A stretch of 52,753 nucleotides of DNA, taken from the NCBI RefSeq assembly GCF_000003815.2, contig NC_049995.1, positions 8,289,095 to 8,341,847 on the forward strand. The letters are read 5' to 3'. Position 1 is the stretch's first letter, and each line of letters begins with the position of its first letter. Positions 13,801-21,100 of this stretch are shown one piece after another. The position numbers and the translations under genes were made by a program. The stretch is from Branchiostoma floridae (Eukaryota > Chordata > Leptocardii > Amphioxiformes > Branchiostomatidae). The notes below the pieces were generated by a model. The model was not told the DNA's origin. It did not search any database and saw only the letters and a list, made by a program, of their open reading frames with translations.

Positions 13801-16454
13801 AAACTTGTAGCTTCGGAGCGCGAGCCCGGTCGCGGCAAGGCTACATCCCTGACGGACACTGGTGCAATCGGGCCCTAAGCCTAAACAGTCCAATGCATAT
13901 TGACAGAATTGGTATCATGACGTATGGCATTTTAGAACTCTACCTCCAGAGACGGAGGTATTTATTTTGACCTCTGAGCTTGTCTCGGTGCGGGTCTGTA
14001 GTTATTTGAATATGAAGTGACAGGTTGTGAGGTGGAATATGGTGTAAGCGGAGACTGGCAGGATGGGAACGTTTGGCCCGGGTCCAAAGTTGGTTGATTA
14101 GGCAGGCAAGAAAACTCATAGGCAGGACAGACATATCAAGACCACAGTTCAGTACAGGTCATCCTCGGAGAGGCGACACCGGTGTCTCCACATGTTCCCG
14201 ACCACAACAATACATCAAACCACACAACAACAACAACAACAACAAACAAAACATTCACATTCGATTTTTTTTTGCAGCATCCATTGGGTGTTTTTTCAAG
14301 TGCTTGTCCGGGGCCTTCATCGTTACCGAGATTTGTGTCCCGCCACACCAGCTAGGGGACGGGCAGGAGGACTGTGGACTTGGTGAAGACGAAGATCCGA
14401 GACAGGGTAAGTGTCAACCTGGTTGTGCTTCCTCGGCACTGTAAGCTTCTATCCCCGCCTGGCCAACTTATCCCAATCCGCTGATTTAACCTCGAGTTCG
14501 TCACAAGTACTAGTCTCTCCCGGGCCTGTGTGTTGTGCTTCCTCGGCGCTGTAGACTTCCATCCCCGCCTAACCAACTTAGCCCAACCGGCCATTCAAGA
14601 AATCTCGACGAAAGTCTCTCCCTAGGCCTTGGCTGTGAGTCGAGGGCTTGCTCGTTACTGTAAGGTCCTATTTCCTCCTGGCAAACATAGGCAACCTCGG
14701 TGATTTAACCTCGTCACCAGTCTCTCCCAGGGCTGCATACCAGGCTTCCTGAGCACTGTAAGCTTCTATCTCCGCCTAGCCAACTTAGCCCACTAACCCA
14801 CACGGGTGATTTAACCTCGCCAAAATTCTCTCCCGGGGTTGCGTACCGGGATTTCTCGGCACTGTAAGCTTCTATCCCCACCTAGCCAACTTAGCCCACC
14901 CGTACACCGTGAATTAACCTACAAATGTAGTCGAAAGTCTCTCGCGGGATTGCGTACCGGGCTTCATCGGCACTATAAGCTTCTATCCCCGCCTAGCCAA
15001 CTAAGCCCACCCCGGTGATTTAACCTCGTCACCGGTCTTTCCCGAGGCTTAAGATCGGGCTTCCTCATGTGACCTATATGTGACTGTTGAAAATGACCAT
15101 AGCTTACGATTGTACGAATCCATTGATACAGTTGAATTGGCACTGGAAGCCTGGTTCGGCACCTGCAACTTCAACTGTCCGTCCGTCTACGGCAACGCGT
15201 CCTGCGTTCCAGACGTGTTCATGTGTGACGGAACCGCCGACTGTCTGGGCGAGGAGGATGAGAAAAGCTGTGAGTAACGTTTTGCTACCTTTATAAGGAA
15301 AGAGGCATTGTTTTTAGCGTGTCTTTCTGTATGCGTCTTTGTGTGTGTTTGTGTCACTTTGTCTATTTGAAGGCCTCTGGGTTGATTGTAAAGGTATTCT
15401 TAGTTCAACGTCTGGGAAAGACGTACAAAGGCTAAGTTCAAATTTGGACCTCCTTGTGGATACACTTGGTACTGCAACAGAACTTCCGTCTTTTGTATAT
15501 TTTGTCCTGTACATTCTATCATCTTGGTCTTTAGCTTTGGATGTGGTGTATATTGGGGTCGCAAACAATGGGTTGTTAAGATGCATTCCTGAAGATACAC
15601 GTACTGAAAAGAGGGCTCCACTTTGAAATTCCATGCCCAAGACACAGTGGATTAATTATCCCCGTCCCTTCCGCTCAGAAAAGGCAATGATACTTTTACC
15701 TTTCTTTGAGAGAATTTTCATATGCTATATCGAATAAAGGCTATTTCATTCATCTTTTATTTGCCTTTTTGACAAAGAAAAGTTGTCTCTTTTTGTTTTT
15801 ACTATCGATCTTGACAGGTGGAGTTGTCGAAGAGAGTTGCTTTACATTTTCCTGCGGTTTTCCCGGCGACCCGACCCCTCTGTGTGTGCCGGAACACCTG
15901 ATCTGTGACGGCCACCCGGACTGTCTGACAGGGGAGGACGAGCAGGGGTGTGGCCCCGCGGCCGCGGGGATGGTCGAGAAAATCGGTCAGGAAACTGATG
16001 AGGAAGCAACGGTCAACGTGGAGACCGAGGAAGGACCGACTGTCGGTCAAGAAGCAGTCGCAGAACCGAGCAGTGGCCGCGGTCCGTCTGATGGACAGCC
16101 AGGTATAGTTGGGGCTGTATAGGGGTGGGTACCGGTACAAAAAAAAGCAGGTACAGGTACGGCCCAGGTCCAGAGGATCAGGTCCAGGTCCGGACCTGAA
16201 CCTAATTGGCTGTAAAAACTTGTGAATGGGCAGAACTCAAAACAATAGTCCATACATTTCGCAAAAAGGAGTGTCGGAATATCCGAATTCTACAACTTTA
16301 AAGGCAACTTTAAAATTCTATGTTTGTTTCTCTCTGTTTTTTCTCTCTCCCCTTCTCTCTCTCTGCCCCCTCTCTCTATTTCTTTCTTTCTCTGTTTCTC
16401 TCTTTCTCCTTGTTTCTATCTGCCTGTCTCTCTCTCTCTATCGCTCTCTCTCTG

Positions 16455-16493
<39 letters not shown>

Positions 16494-17005
16494 GTCTCTC
16501 TGTTTGTCTCTCTCTGTTTCTCTCTCCGTTTCCCTTTGTTTCCCTCATTGTTTCTCTCTGTCTCTCTCTCTGTCTTTCTCAGTCTCTGTCTCTCTCTCTC
16601 CTCCTCCTCCCTCTTATATCTGCAATGCTTGGAGGTGTATGCACAAATGTAAAGGTATGACAAGTCAGTAGGTATGGTATAATATTAACAGCTATATCTA
16701 CACATGTGATGATCCCTACAGTATAAGACATTACAAAGGTAACTGCGTAGAGTGTAAGAACGTCCACCAAAGACTAAAAAGATATTCCTATGATTAGCCT
16801 TCTGTAGAGTGTACTAGCTTTCTTAAGTTGAAGCAATAAGTAGTCAAAATATAATACGTTGTGTCTTATATCAAGTAATTGTTATGGAATAAAATTATTA
16901 TCATCTGCAATTACAGGATTCCATGCAGGGAGTGGTGGGGCCTTCAACCGAGCCTCGTTTTGGATGACAGCTGCTGCCATGGGCCTTCAAATCTTCTACC
17001 GTTAA
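404..17005 (+). CDS. Multi-domain LDLa/discoidin extracellular protein, 5' partial
   Basis: Seventeen coding exons are supported: 404-520, 1372-1488, 2215-2325, 2858-3030, 3782-3937, 4395-4533, 7507-7724, 8408-8554, 9485-9623, 10660-10765, 11031-11107, 11254-12409, 13117-13236, 14278-14406, 15132-15269, 15818-16102 and 16917-17005 (stop TAA). All junctions are AG/GT and phases agree, nearly all module borders being phase 1. Domain order is LDLa x3, discoidin x2, Cys-rich segment, decapeptide repeat, LDLa x5 (two degenerate), acidic tail. LDLa modules bind calcium and ligands, and discoidin domains bind glycans or phospholipid, so an adhesive or scavenging surface/secreted role is inferred. 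About 1,139 codons lie in the window. The total is one nucleotide too long because of a frame conflict in the repeat exon. No signal peptide is visible because the 5' end is outside. No strong transmembrane helix was seen. I do not recognise a named orthologue. Confidence 0.85.
613..790. repeat. (CT)n microsatellite
   Basis: A pure CT run at about 625-658, then a worn CTAT/CTCT tract, inside the first intron of the LDLa/discoidin gene. Confidence 0.85.
845..1362 (+). mobile_element. Decayed LINE 3' end
   Basis: It shares lengthy similarity with the element at 4772-5400: AAAGAAGAAGAATATCT, AGAATCAGTTGCCACAAATC, and the 3' end GTGACCTGTACTTAGCCC with AATAAAGGTCTTCATTCATT. Reading frames are broken. 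It ends about 10 bases before an LDLa exon. Confidence 0.75.
1372..1488 (+). CDS. LDLa module 2 exon
   Basis: A 117-nt phase 1-1 exon (acceptor TTACTTGCAG, donor GTGGGA). It encodes a canonical LDLa with [18 protein letters not shown] and [11 protein letters not shown]. The acceptor lies directly after the 3' tail of a LINE fragment, so the retroelement inserted within about 10 bases of the splice site. Confidence 0.88.
1568..1799. mobile_element. Foldback MITE with 9-bp target duplication
   Basis: Two arms of ~95 bp are near-perfect inverted copies (ends TAGCCTCCATAGCAGG and CCTGCTATGGGGGCTA). The element is flanked by the 9-bp direct repeat GTTCATGGT (1559-1567 and 1800-1808). A 9-bp duplication is typical of Mutator-like elements, so that class is likely. 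Confidence 0.88.
1889..2160. mobile_element. MITE with ~60-bp inverted repeats
   Basis: The left arm GCATCCTCCTACGCACGGAC and what follows returns inverted near 2094-2155 (GCGTAGGAGGATGCAGTGAA). Target duplication is not clear. It has no coding capacity. Confidence 0.75.
2215..2325 (+). CDS. LDLa module 3 exon
   Basis: A 111-nt phase 1-1 exon (acceptor TGTCCATGCAG, donor GTAATT). The residues [17 protein letters not shown], then [17 protein letters not shown], give six Cys and the conserved acidic cluster. It is followed at once by a long (GT)n tract in the next intron. Confidence 0.87.
2350..2680. repeat. (GT)n-rich microsatellite
   Basis: Long GT/GC-interrupted tract directly after LDLa exon 3. 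Apparent reading frames across it (poly-CV, poly-TH) are repeat artefacts. Confidence 0.93.
2690..2822 (+). mobile_element. Retroposon 3' tail
   Basis: It ends with AATAAAGGTGAACTGAACTG, a (TGAAC)n-like tail typical of a LINE or SINE 3' end. Only the terminal ~130 bases are present and the family is not identified. Confidence 0.5.
2858..4533 (+). CDS. Discoidin (F5/8 type C) domain 1, three exons
   Basis: Exons are 2858-3030 (phase 1-0), 3782-3937 (0-0) and 4395-4533 (0-1). The sequence carries discoidin landmarks: [12 protein letters not shown] near the start, [13 protein letters not shown] before the first intron, a middle strand pair with [16 protein letters not shown], and the C-terminal [11 protein letters not shown] followed by ALRMEVYV. 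The usual closing Cys after the last strand is absent. The introns hold two transposon-like elements and CA/GA microsatellites. The exon phases are identical to those of the second discoidin domain, which points to tandem duplication of a three-exon module. Confidence 0.87.
3073..3263. mobile_element. Foldback MITE (hairpin)
   Basis: Arms of ~90 bp pair around 3165: CTATAGCCTCGCTCCTGAGG on the left and CCTCAGGGGTGAGCCTATAG on the right. The centre is AACAATATGTTTTCC / GGAAACATATTGTT. A further part copy of the right end follows to 3300, and a fragment of the same family lies at 26583-26640. Confidence 0.83.
3560..3751. mobile_element. MITE, GC-rich terminal repeats (family also at 21531)
   Basis: Terminal inverted repeats CGTCACATTCCCAAACCG... 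and ...CGGTTTGGAAATGTGACG, with a GGCCCCGGCC-like core. It sits in the first intron of discoidin domain 1. Confidence 0.8.
3990..4290. repeat. CA/GA microsatellite block
   Basis: CACACG, (AG)n and ACACAT tracts in the second intron of discoidin domain 1; apparent frames are artefacts. Confidence 0.9.
4580..4755 (+). mobile_element. tRNA-derived SINE
   Basis: The head resembles a tRNA with an A-box-like TGGCATAACTGG and a B-box-like GGTCCAATGC. The body has GTGCCCTTGGGAAAGGC and TTCACCCAGGTGTGGA, a core seen in widespread invertebrate SINEs (from general knowledge). Confidence 0.65.
4772..5398 (+). mobile_element. 5'-truncated LINE with reverse-transcriptase C-terminal zinc domain
   Basis: A continuous frame from ~4772 to 5274 encodes [40 protein letters not shown] and the zinc-knuckle-like [19 protein letters not shown]. 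This is the end of a non-LTR retrotransposon polymerase. The 3' UTR ends ATAAAGGTCTTTCATTGAA. It lacks the polymerase core, so it is dead on arrival. It lies in the large intron between the two discoidin domains. Confidence 0.87.
5631..5850. mobile_element. MITE family E, copy 1
   Basis: Ends AGTTCACCTTTATTCGCGGG and AATAAAGGTGAACTAGCGTT are inverted. The middle carries a second inverted pair (GGTGGTTTCAAATTG and TTTGAGACCACC). The same family recurs at 25029, 27648, 49937 and 50127. Confidence 0.85.
6172..7156. mobile_element. ~985-bp DNA transposon, non-autonomous
   Basis: Termini GTACAGTCAAACCTGCCC and GGGCAGTTTTGACTGTAC are inverted, with internal CGACCACCT-type repeats (6200-6300, 7080-7130). 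No transposase frame. Target duplication is not clear. A related right end occurs near 26170-26192. Confidence 0.75.
7507..9623 (+). CDS. Discoidin (F5/8 type C) domain 2, three exons
   Basis: Exons are 7507-7724 (phase 1-0), 8408-8554 (0-0) and 9485-9623 (0-1). Landmarks are [68 protein letters not shown] and the closing [20 protein letters not shown]. The exon layout copies that of domain 1. The N-terminal exon is 45 nt longer, with a short linker ([13 protein letters not shown]) before the domain. Confidence 0.87.
7795..8330. repeat. (GT)n and (CT)n microsatellite block
   Basis: A pure GT run at ~7802-7848 followed by worn GT/CT tracts, in the first intron of discoidin domain 2. Confidence 0.93.
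8690..9015 (-). mobile_element. LINE 3'-end fragment, antisense
   Basis: The minus strand encodes [20 protein letters not shown], then [11 protein letters not shown] and [12 protein letters not shown]. This matches the C-terminal signature of non-LTR retrotransposon proteins (GH-LRM ... GRP ... A-D---W). There is at least one stop, so it is inactive. Confidence 0.75.
9720..10625. repeat. ~43-bp intronic minisatellite, about 20 copies
   Basis: Unit GTGTGTTTACCTGTGTGTGG then ATGGTGTTCAGCACCAAGGACA with substitutions and small length changes. It fills the intron between discoidin 2 and the Cys-rich segment and stops ~35 bases before the next exon. Confidence 0.93.
10660..11107 (+). CDS. Cys-rich segment, two exons
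   Basis: Exons 10660-10765 (phase 1-2) and 11031-11107 (2-1) encode a stretch with regular cysteines ([50 protein letters not shown]). The start resembles a degenerate LDLa module. The rest matches no domain I can name. Splice sites and phases fit the flanking exons, so it is part of the same protein. Confidence 0.7.
11254..12409 (+). CDS. Exon with 30 decapeptide repeats plus half LDLa; frame conflict
   Basis: Acceptor CCCGTCTTTGCAG and donor GTAAGT define a 1,156-nt exon. The first ~110 nt continue the Cys-rich segment in the frame set by the upstream exon ([18 protein letters not shown]). Then come 30 copies of a 30-bp unit (11371-12270) encoding [10 protein letters not shown] with few changes (PDG, GDI, SEP). 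A degenerate LDLa end ([17 protein letters not shown]) closes the exon in phase 1. The two ends are out of frame by one nucleotide: the first partial unit (11349-11370) is 22 nt, and a phase 1-1 exon should be a multiple of three. This could be a real frameshift allele, an assembly error in a repeat, or an unseen splice. The upstream frame would meet a stop in the first full unit. Confidence 0.75.
11371..12270 (+). repeat. 30-bp coding minisatellite, 30 copies
   Basis: Thirty tandem copies of GGTCTCTCCGGTGGCTTTGA plus GTCCGCACCC with scattered substitutions. In the coding frame each gives [10 protein letters not shown]. There are no spacers between copies, so this is not a CRISPR array. Confidence 0.95.
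12814..13068. mobile_element. TTAA-flanked MITE (piggyBac type)
   Basis: Both ends have TTAA. Just inside are AGGCACACTGTACTCC and, inverted, GGAGTACAGTACGCCT. TTAA duplication plus a short inverted repeat is the piggyBac pattern. 255 bp, no coding. Confidence 0.85.
13117..13236 (+). CDS. LDLa module exon
   Basis: A 120-nt phase 1-1 exon (acceptor TTCTATTGACAG, donor GTCAGC). It encodes [19 protein letters not shown] then [17 protein letters not shown], a full six-Cys LDLa with intact acidic residues. The acceptor is about 45 bases downstream of a TTAA-flanked MITE. Confidence 0.87.
13274..13884. mobile_element. Non-autonomous element, family F copy 1
   Basis: Ends TTAGGCTTAGGTCCCAA and GGGCCCTAAGCCTAA are inverted. 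It shares internal blocks (TGAACCTGAGACCCGGTAAC, GTATCCGGTAGCCCA) with 20368-20800. No transposase. Confidence 0.75.
14278..14406 (+). CDS. Degenerate LDLa-like exon
   Basis: A 129-nt phase 1-1 exon (acceptor TTTTTTTTTGCAG, donor GTAAGT). It encodes [20 protein letters not shown] then [17 protein letters not shown]. Spacing and the acidic end recall LDLa, but two of the six cysteines are missing, including the last, so it probably does not fold or bind calcium normally. Confidence 0.72.
14420..15070. repeat. ~105-bp intronic minisatellite, six copies
   Basis: Each unit has GGCACTGTAAGCTTCTATCC, GCCTAGCCAACTTAGCCC, then GTGATTTAACCTCG and CTCTCCC. Copies start near 14429, 14539, 14645, 14745, 14850 and 14963. 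Confidence 0.9.
15132..15269 (+). CDS. LDLa module exon
   Basis: A 138-nt phase 1-1 exon. The acceptor ATTGATACAG is weak but keeps the phase; the donor is GTGAGT. It encodes [20 protein letters not shown] then [17 protein letters not shown]. The module is clear, and only its exact 5' border is uncertain. Confidence 0.82.
15818..16102 (+). CDS. LDLa module plus acidic linker exon
   Basis: A 285-nt phase 1-1 exon (acceptor TCGATCTTGACAG, donor GTATAG). LDLa sequence [35 protein letters not shown], is followed by about 50 residues rich in Glu, Gly and Val (for example [15 protein letters not shown]) with no cysteine, probably an extended stalk. Confidence 0.85.
16320..16610. repeat. (CT)n/(TA)n microsatellite
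   Basis: CTCT and TATATA tracts in the last intron of the LDLa/discoidin gene. Leucine/serine-rich reading frames are artefacts. Confidence 0.92.
16917..17005 (+). CDS. Terminal coding exon
   Basis: Acceptor TGCAATTACAG gives a phase-1 start matching the previous donor. It encodes 28 residues ([10 protein letters not shown] then [15 protein letters not shown]) and TAA. The end is only weakly hydrophobic: a GPI-type tail or a short stalk is possible, but a membrane helix is not convincing. Confidence 0.6.
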
Positions 17006-17407
17006 ATAACTGTTTACGCACAGATGATTGTGTTGCTCTTGCAAAACGATTTTGTGACTGACATATCCTAAGATATAGATAAACGTACTTCTGGTATTGA
17101 GTTTCTTAAAATCTGTCGTATTTAGACACAGGAATGTAAGTAACTTATATTGTGAGATGTCATATCCAAGTATTTCATTACCAAAAAGAATTCAGTTTTA
17201 ATTTTCTTTAGACAAAATGGAAAAAACCTTTGGCCAGGGGATACAATGTGGTATCTTCCTGTTTCTATATTCAATTAATGGCTATACTACTGATTCTAAT
17301 TGCGTTATATACTAGTATATCACTTTTAGCCATAATAACAATAGTATCAATAATTTTGATGCATGTTCATGCCCTCAGGCTGGATGCACAGAGGCCACAT
17401 GCCGTCT

Positions 17408-17413
17408 AATAAA
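17408..17413 (+). promoter_or_regulatory. Candidate polyadenylation signal
   Basis: AATAAA about 400 nt after the stop of the LDLa/discoidin gene, with a second AATAAA-like motif near 17424. It is consistent with the 3' UTR end, but such AT-rich motifs are common here. Confidence 0.35.
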
Positions 17414-17679
17414 CGAAAAAGAAAATAAACTAATATAGTAACTATCAAAATAAACAAGATGAAAAAATAAACAAGATGTACTTCTGTGAAACATTAACTA
17501 CATAGTATCGTTAATCGCTACATTTAATATTTAATAGCATAAAAGATCAATATCTAAAACAAAAGGATCTTGAAAATAGAAATACCTAGCGTAGTGTCCA
17601 TAGAGAAAGAGAGAGAGAATGGAGAAGTATAAGAGAGGTTGTATTGCAACAGACGAAAACTTGTATCTTCTGTCCATAG

Positions 17680-17885
17680 ACCATTTGCGTCCACGTGCCT
17701 GTAGTCAGACATTTGCCTGTAGTCAGACAAGTGCCTGTAACCATAGACACGTGCCTGTAGCCATAGACACGTGCCTGTAGCCATAGACATTTGCGTCCAC
17801 GTGCCTGTAGCCATAGACATTTGCGTCGACGTGCCTGTAGCCATAGATCTAGACATTTGCGTCGACGTGCCTGTAGCCATAGACA
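17680..17885. repeat. 18-36-bp minisatellite between convergent genes
   Basis: Repeats of GTGCCTGTAGCCATAGAC with variable ATTTGCGTC(G)AC insertions, in the 3' flank of the MFSD6-like gene. Confidence 0.9.
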
Positions 17886-17942
17886 TTAGAATAGACTAGT
17901 ATTGTTGTATTGACTGTCGATCAATGAAGAGCCTTCATTCAT

Positions 17943-18127
17943 TCATTCCGACTGATCCTGTGGCCTGACCAGGCTGATGTGGCCGATGTTTTCCCCAGCT
18001 CTGTTGCTCAGACTCCCTCCCCTGAGGAACGCGCCCGGTTCCAGGGCCGCCATCTTGGTCACATCCTCACCGCTTGGCGCTAAACTATCTTTCGTGTCGT
18101 TTCCTTCCACGGGATGCAAGTCTCCTT
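17943..18127 (-). CDS. MFSD6-like exon 6 (cytoplasmic tail and stop)
   Basis: A 185-nt exon after acceptor TTCTAATAG. It encodes a hydrophilic tail ending NIGHISLVRPQDQSE and TGA. The last ~40 residues are identical in the inverted copy at 44821-45005, while the first ~20 differ strongly. Confidence 0.83.
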
Positions 18128-21100
18128 CTATTAGAACAAAAACGTGGATAGGAAAATGTTACAAAATCTACCTGACATGTTACAAAGCTACCTAATTTAT
18201 GCAAGCATGGTTTCCACGTACACAGAGATTCTGCGAGTGTCCTTTTTTGAGAACAAATGCGTATATAGGAAAATGTTATAAAAACTATCTACTTTATACA
18301 TTTGTTTATAATGTCTCCACAGATTCTGAGAGTGACGACCTTCTATGAGAACAAGAACATAGAAAGGAAAATGTTGTAGAAACTACCTACTTAATACATT
18401 TATCAATAACGTCTCCACAGATTCTGCGAATGTCCTTTATATTTAGAACAAAAATGTAGATAGAAAAATGTTATCACAACTAGAAAGGCAACATTTTCGC
18501 GAAAATGCAAAATGTTTTCTCTGTAGCTTTTTGTAAAGCTATCCGAATACATCACTTCACCATTAGGCTCTACAGTATTGTTGTTGACAAAATCAGTTTC
18601 GTTTTGTGCTGTTTTTGTAAGATAGATGCAATGTGGCCATTTTAAGGACCAGGGATGCTATTAGGTTGCATGTAGTCAAAGTTTTGTTTTGGAGAACAGG
18701 CGAAAATCGATGCGCGTGCGGTTGAAATTAAGTCAGCGTGGCCTAATAAAAAAAGACTGCTAATCAGCATACTCTCGCCTGTAGAATTCTCTTTTTTCCT
18801 CATAAAGCCAGGGATGCCAGGAATCACTTGTGACCTCTAGATCTCGGTTCCACAAACTTAGGCAATTCATCTTCAGTATAATGTTACATCAACAACGCTG
18901 TAAGCATGTCATAAGAAAATCTCTCACCTGTGGACTTCTCTTTCTTCCCATTGCACACGTACAGCAGGTAGAACAGGAGGCATCCGATCAGACAGGACAC
19001 AGCGAAGGCCCTGAACAGCACCACGGCGCCGTACAGGTCAAATACTTGGCCGCCGATCAGGTCCCCCAGAGGATCCCCTGTAGATACAATCATTTGCGAC
19101 TAAGGAATTGTGGCATAACTTTGAAAAAAAAACCCAGACCTAATGAATTAGTAGGCTCTTCCGTTGTCCCGTTACTTTTGTGTCGTGCCTCATTAATTAG
19201 TCTCCAAGCAGACCCTAAGGTGCCTAAAGAGATAGTATCAAAGCTGGCAAAGGAGTATAGCCGGCCAGAGGGAGATAGCCGGCCAAAGGGAGTCAAACGG
19301 GCACCGGAGTCCCTGGCCAGCTTTGATACTATTTCTAAGGCAACGTCGGGTCTGCTTGGAGACTATGCTATATGATTAATGACTGGCTCTATCAACTTAT
19401 GACCTGTACTTCCTGAAAGTCTGACCCCATGACCCCAAACTTCTTCCCATTTCTAGAGAACACTTAATAAGTTATTATCATCTGCGCTTAGGATAGCTAC
19501 GATAAGCACCAACACAAAAACGCCAACTGATTATAATGACTCCGTTTTCACGAAGGTACTTCAATGACGGAAATAGAATAAAAAGCTCACCAATTGAGAA
19601 GAACGTTGTCGCCACAATCGCTTGAGCGACTGTCTGTAGCTCATCCCCGGCAGAGATGCTGGCATATTGTGTGATGGCTACTGTCGTCACCGCTTGGTAG
19701 CTGTTGAGTGTGTCTATCGCTACTGCCCACCACGGATTGCTCACAAACGAGTAGAGTAAAAACCTGAGACCGTAGACTATAAAACCGCCTCCTATCACCA
19801 CCTCGTGTCCGAGCTTCTTGATGATCCAGCCGGAAATGACGTAGATCGGTATTTCCGCCGCTTTCTTGACGAACAGGTATGTACCAAGGACAGTCTGGCT
19901 GGCACCCAGGTTCTTCAGATGGAGGAACAGGAAGGTACCGCTCGCGCCGTCACAGGCACCGAGGAGAAGAACGGCAAACAGGACAATGATGAGATGATGT
20001 TGAGACAGCAGTCTGCCCAAGTTTTTCAGGAATCCTTTGGACTGCCCCTTACGGGCGGGGCTCCAGTCTGTTAACGCCAGTAAACAAACCACAGATAAAA
20101 CCATGAAGGCCAGGAACATGTAGAACGCCACAGAATAGTCAATCTCCTTCCCAGGGATGTGTGGACTCGTACCGTTCCCAGGGTTCGCTGGTCTCGTCTG
20201 ATGGGTGTACAAATCCATGGCGACGCCAGACAGGAAACCAAAAAGCGCGTATCCCACGGATCCAAATAGCCGCTGTCGTCCAAATTCACCTCTTTGGTTT
20301 TTCTTGATGATTTGATACGTTGCTGCCTCCACCTGAAAGACAAGGGCAATGGTCTTGTCACCAGTATTAAGGCTTAGGTCCAATTGAAAAAAAGGGCTCT
20401 GCTGGGCACTTTACGGGATGTTTTTTACACTTTCGGGCGGAACCCCTACGTGGCCCCGTGGGACACTTTGTGGCTCCCTGGCTATTTTTGGGGCCAGGTC
20501 GGACTCTGGGTTGAATTCAGTTCGGACCTAAAATGAACCCGGGACCTGGTAACAAATATACACCATGATCTACCCGTGGGGAACACCGAGGGGTGCCACC
20601 GGTATCCGGCAGTCCACCGATGCAAATTTGTGGCTTCGGAGCCCGGTCGGGGCCACATCCGATGCCATACAATACAGCCAATATAGTAGAATGCCCAACT
20701 TGTACCACCTGCAGCCTCGTTCTGGTGCCATGACCCCGGATGACCCCGGAAATCCAACATGGCCGCCATAACTTGAATTAACTCTGTTGGGACCTAATCC
20801 TGCCGCGTTATTCATGAGCAGTCTGATATCCATCTATCTATAACAATGTATACTGGGGGTGGGTAGCGATACAGAAAGTTCAGGTACCGGTCCGGTTCCT
20901 GTCTAGCCCTCCAAGCCCACATGTCATCTTTGCCTGTTGGTCAGGCAAAGATGACATTACTCCTTGTACCGAAACCAAAGAGCTTAATTTCTTCTTCTTT
21001 TATGCTGCCCTGACTTCATCTTCTGTTGAATCAGATTAGAATTACCATATCAAATCAGAGTTTTCTTTGAAAACCTGGTATTTTTAGACTCTTGTCTAGC

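Noticed and set aside
13940-14134. tRNA-like or small gene between transposon and LDLa exon
   Set aside because: No cloverleaf or conserved boxes could be made.
16226-16671. Leu/Ser-rich frames of 110-144 codons that look like membrane helices
   Set aside because: CT/TA microsatellite; no splice signals fit.
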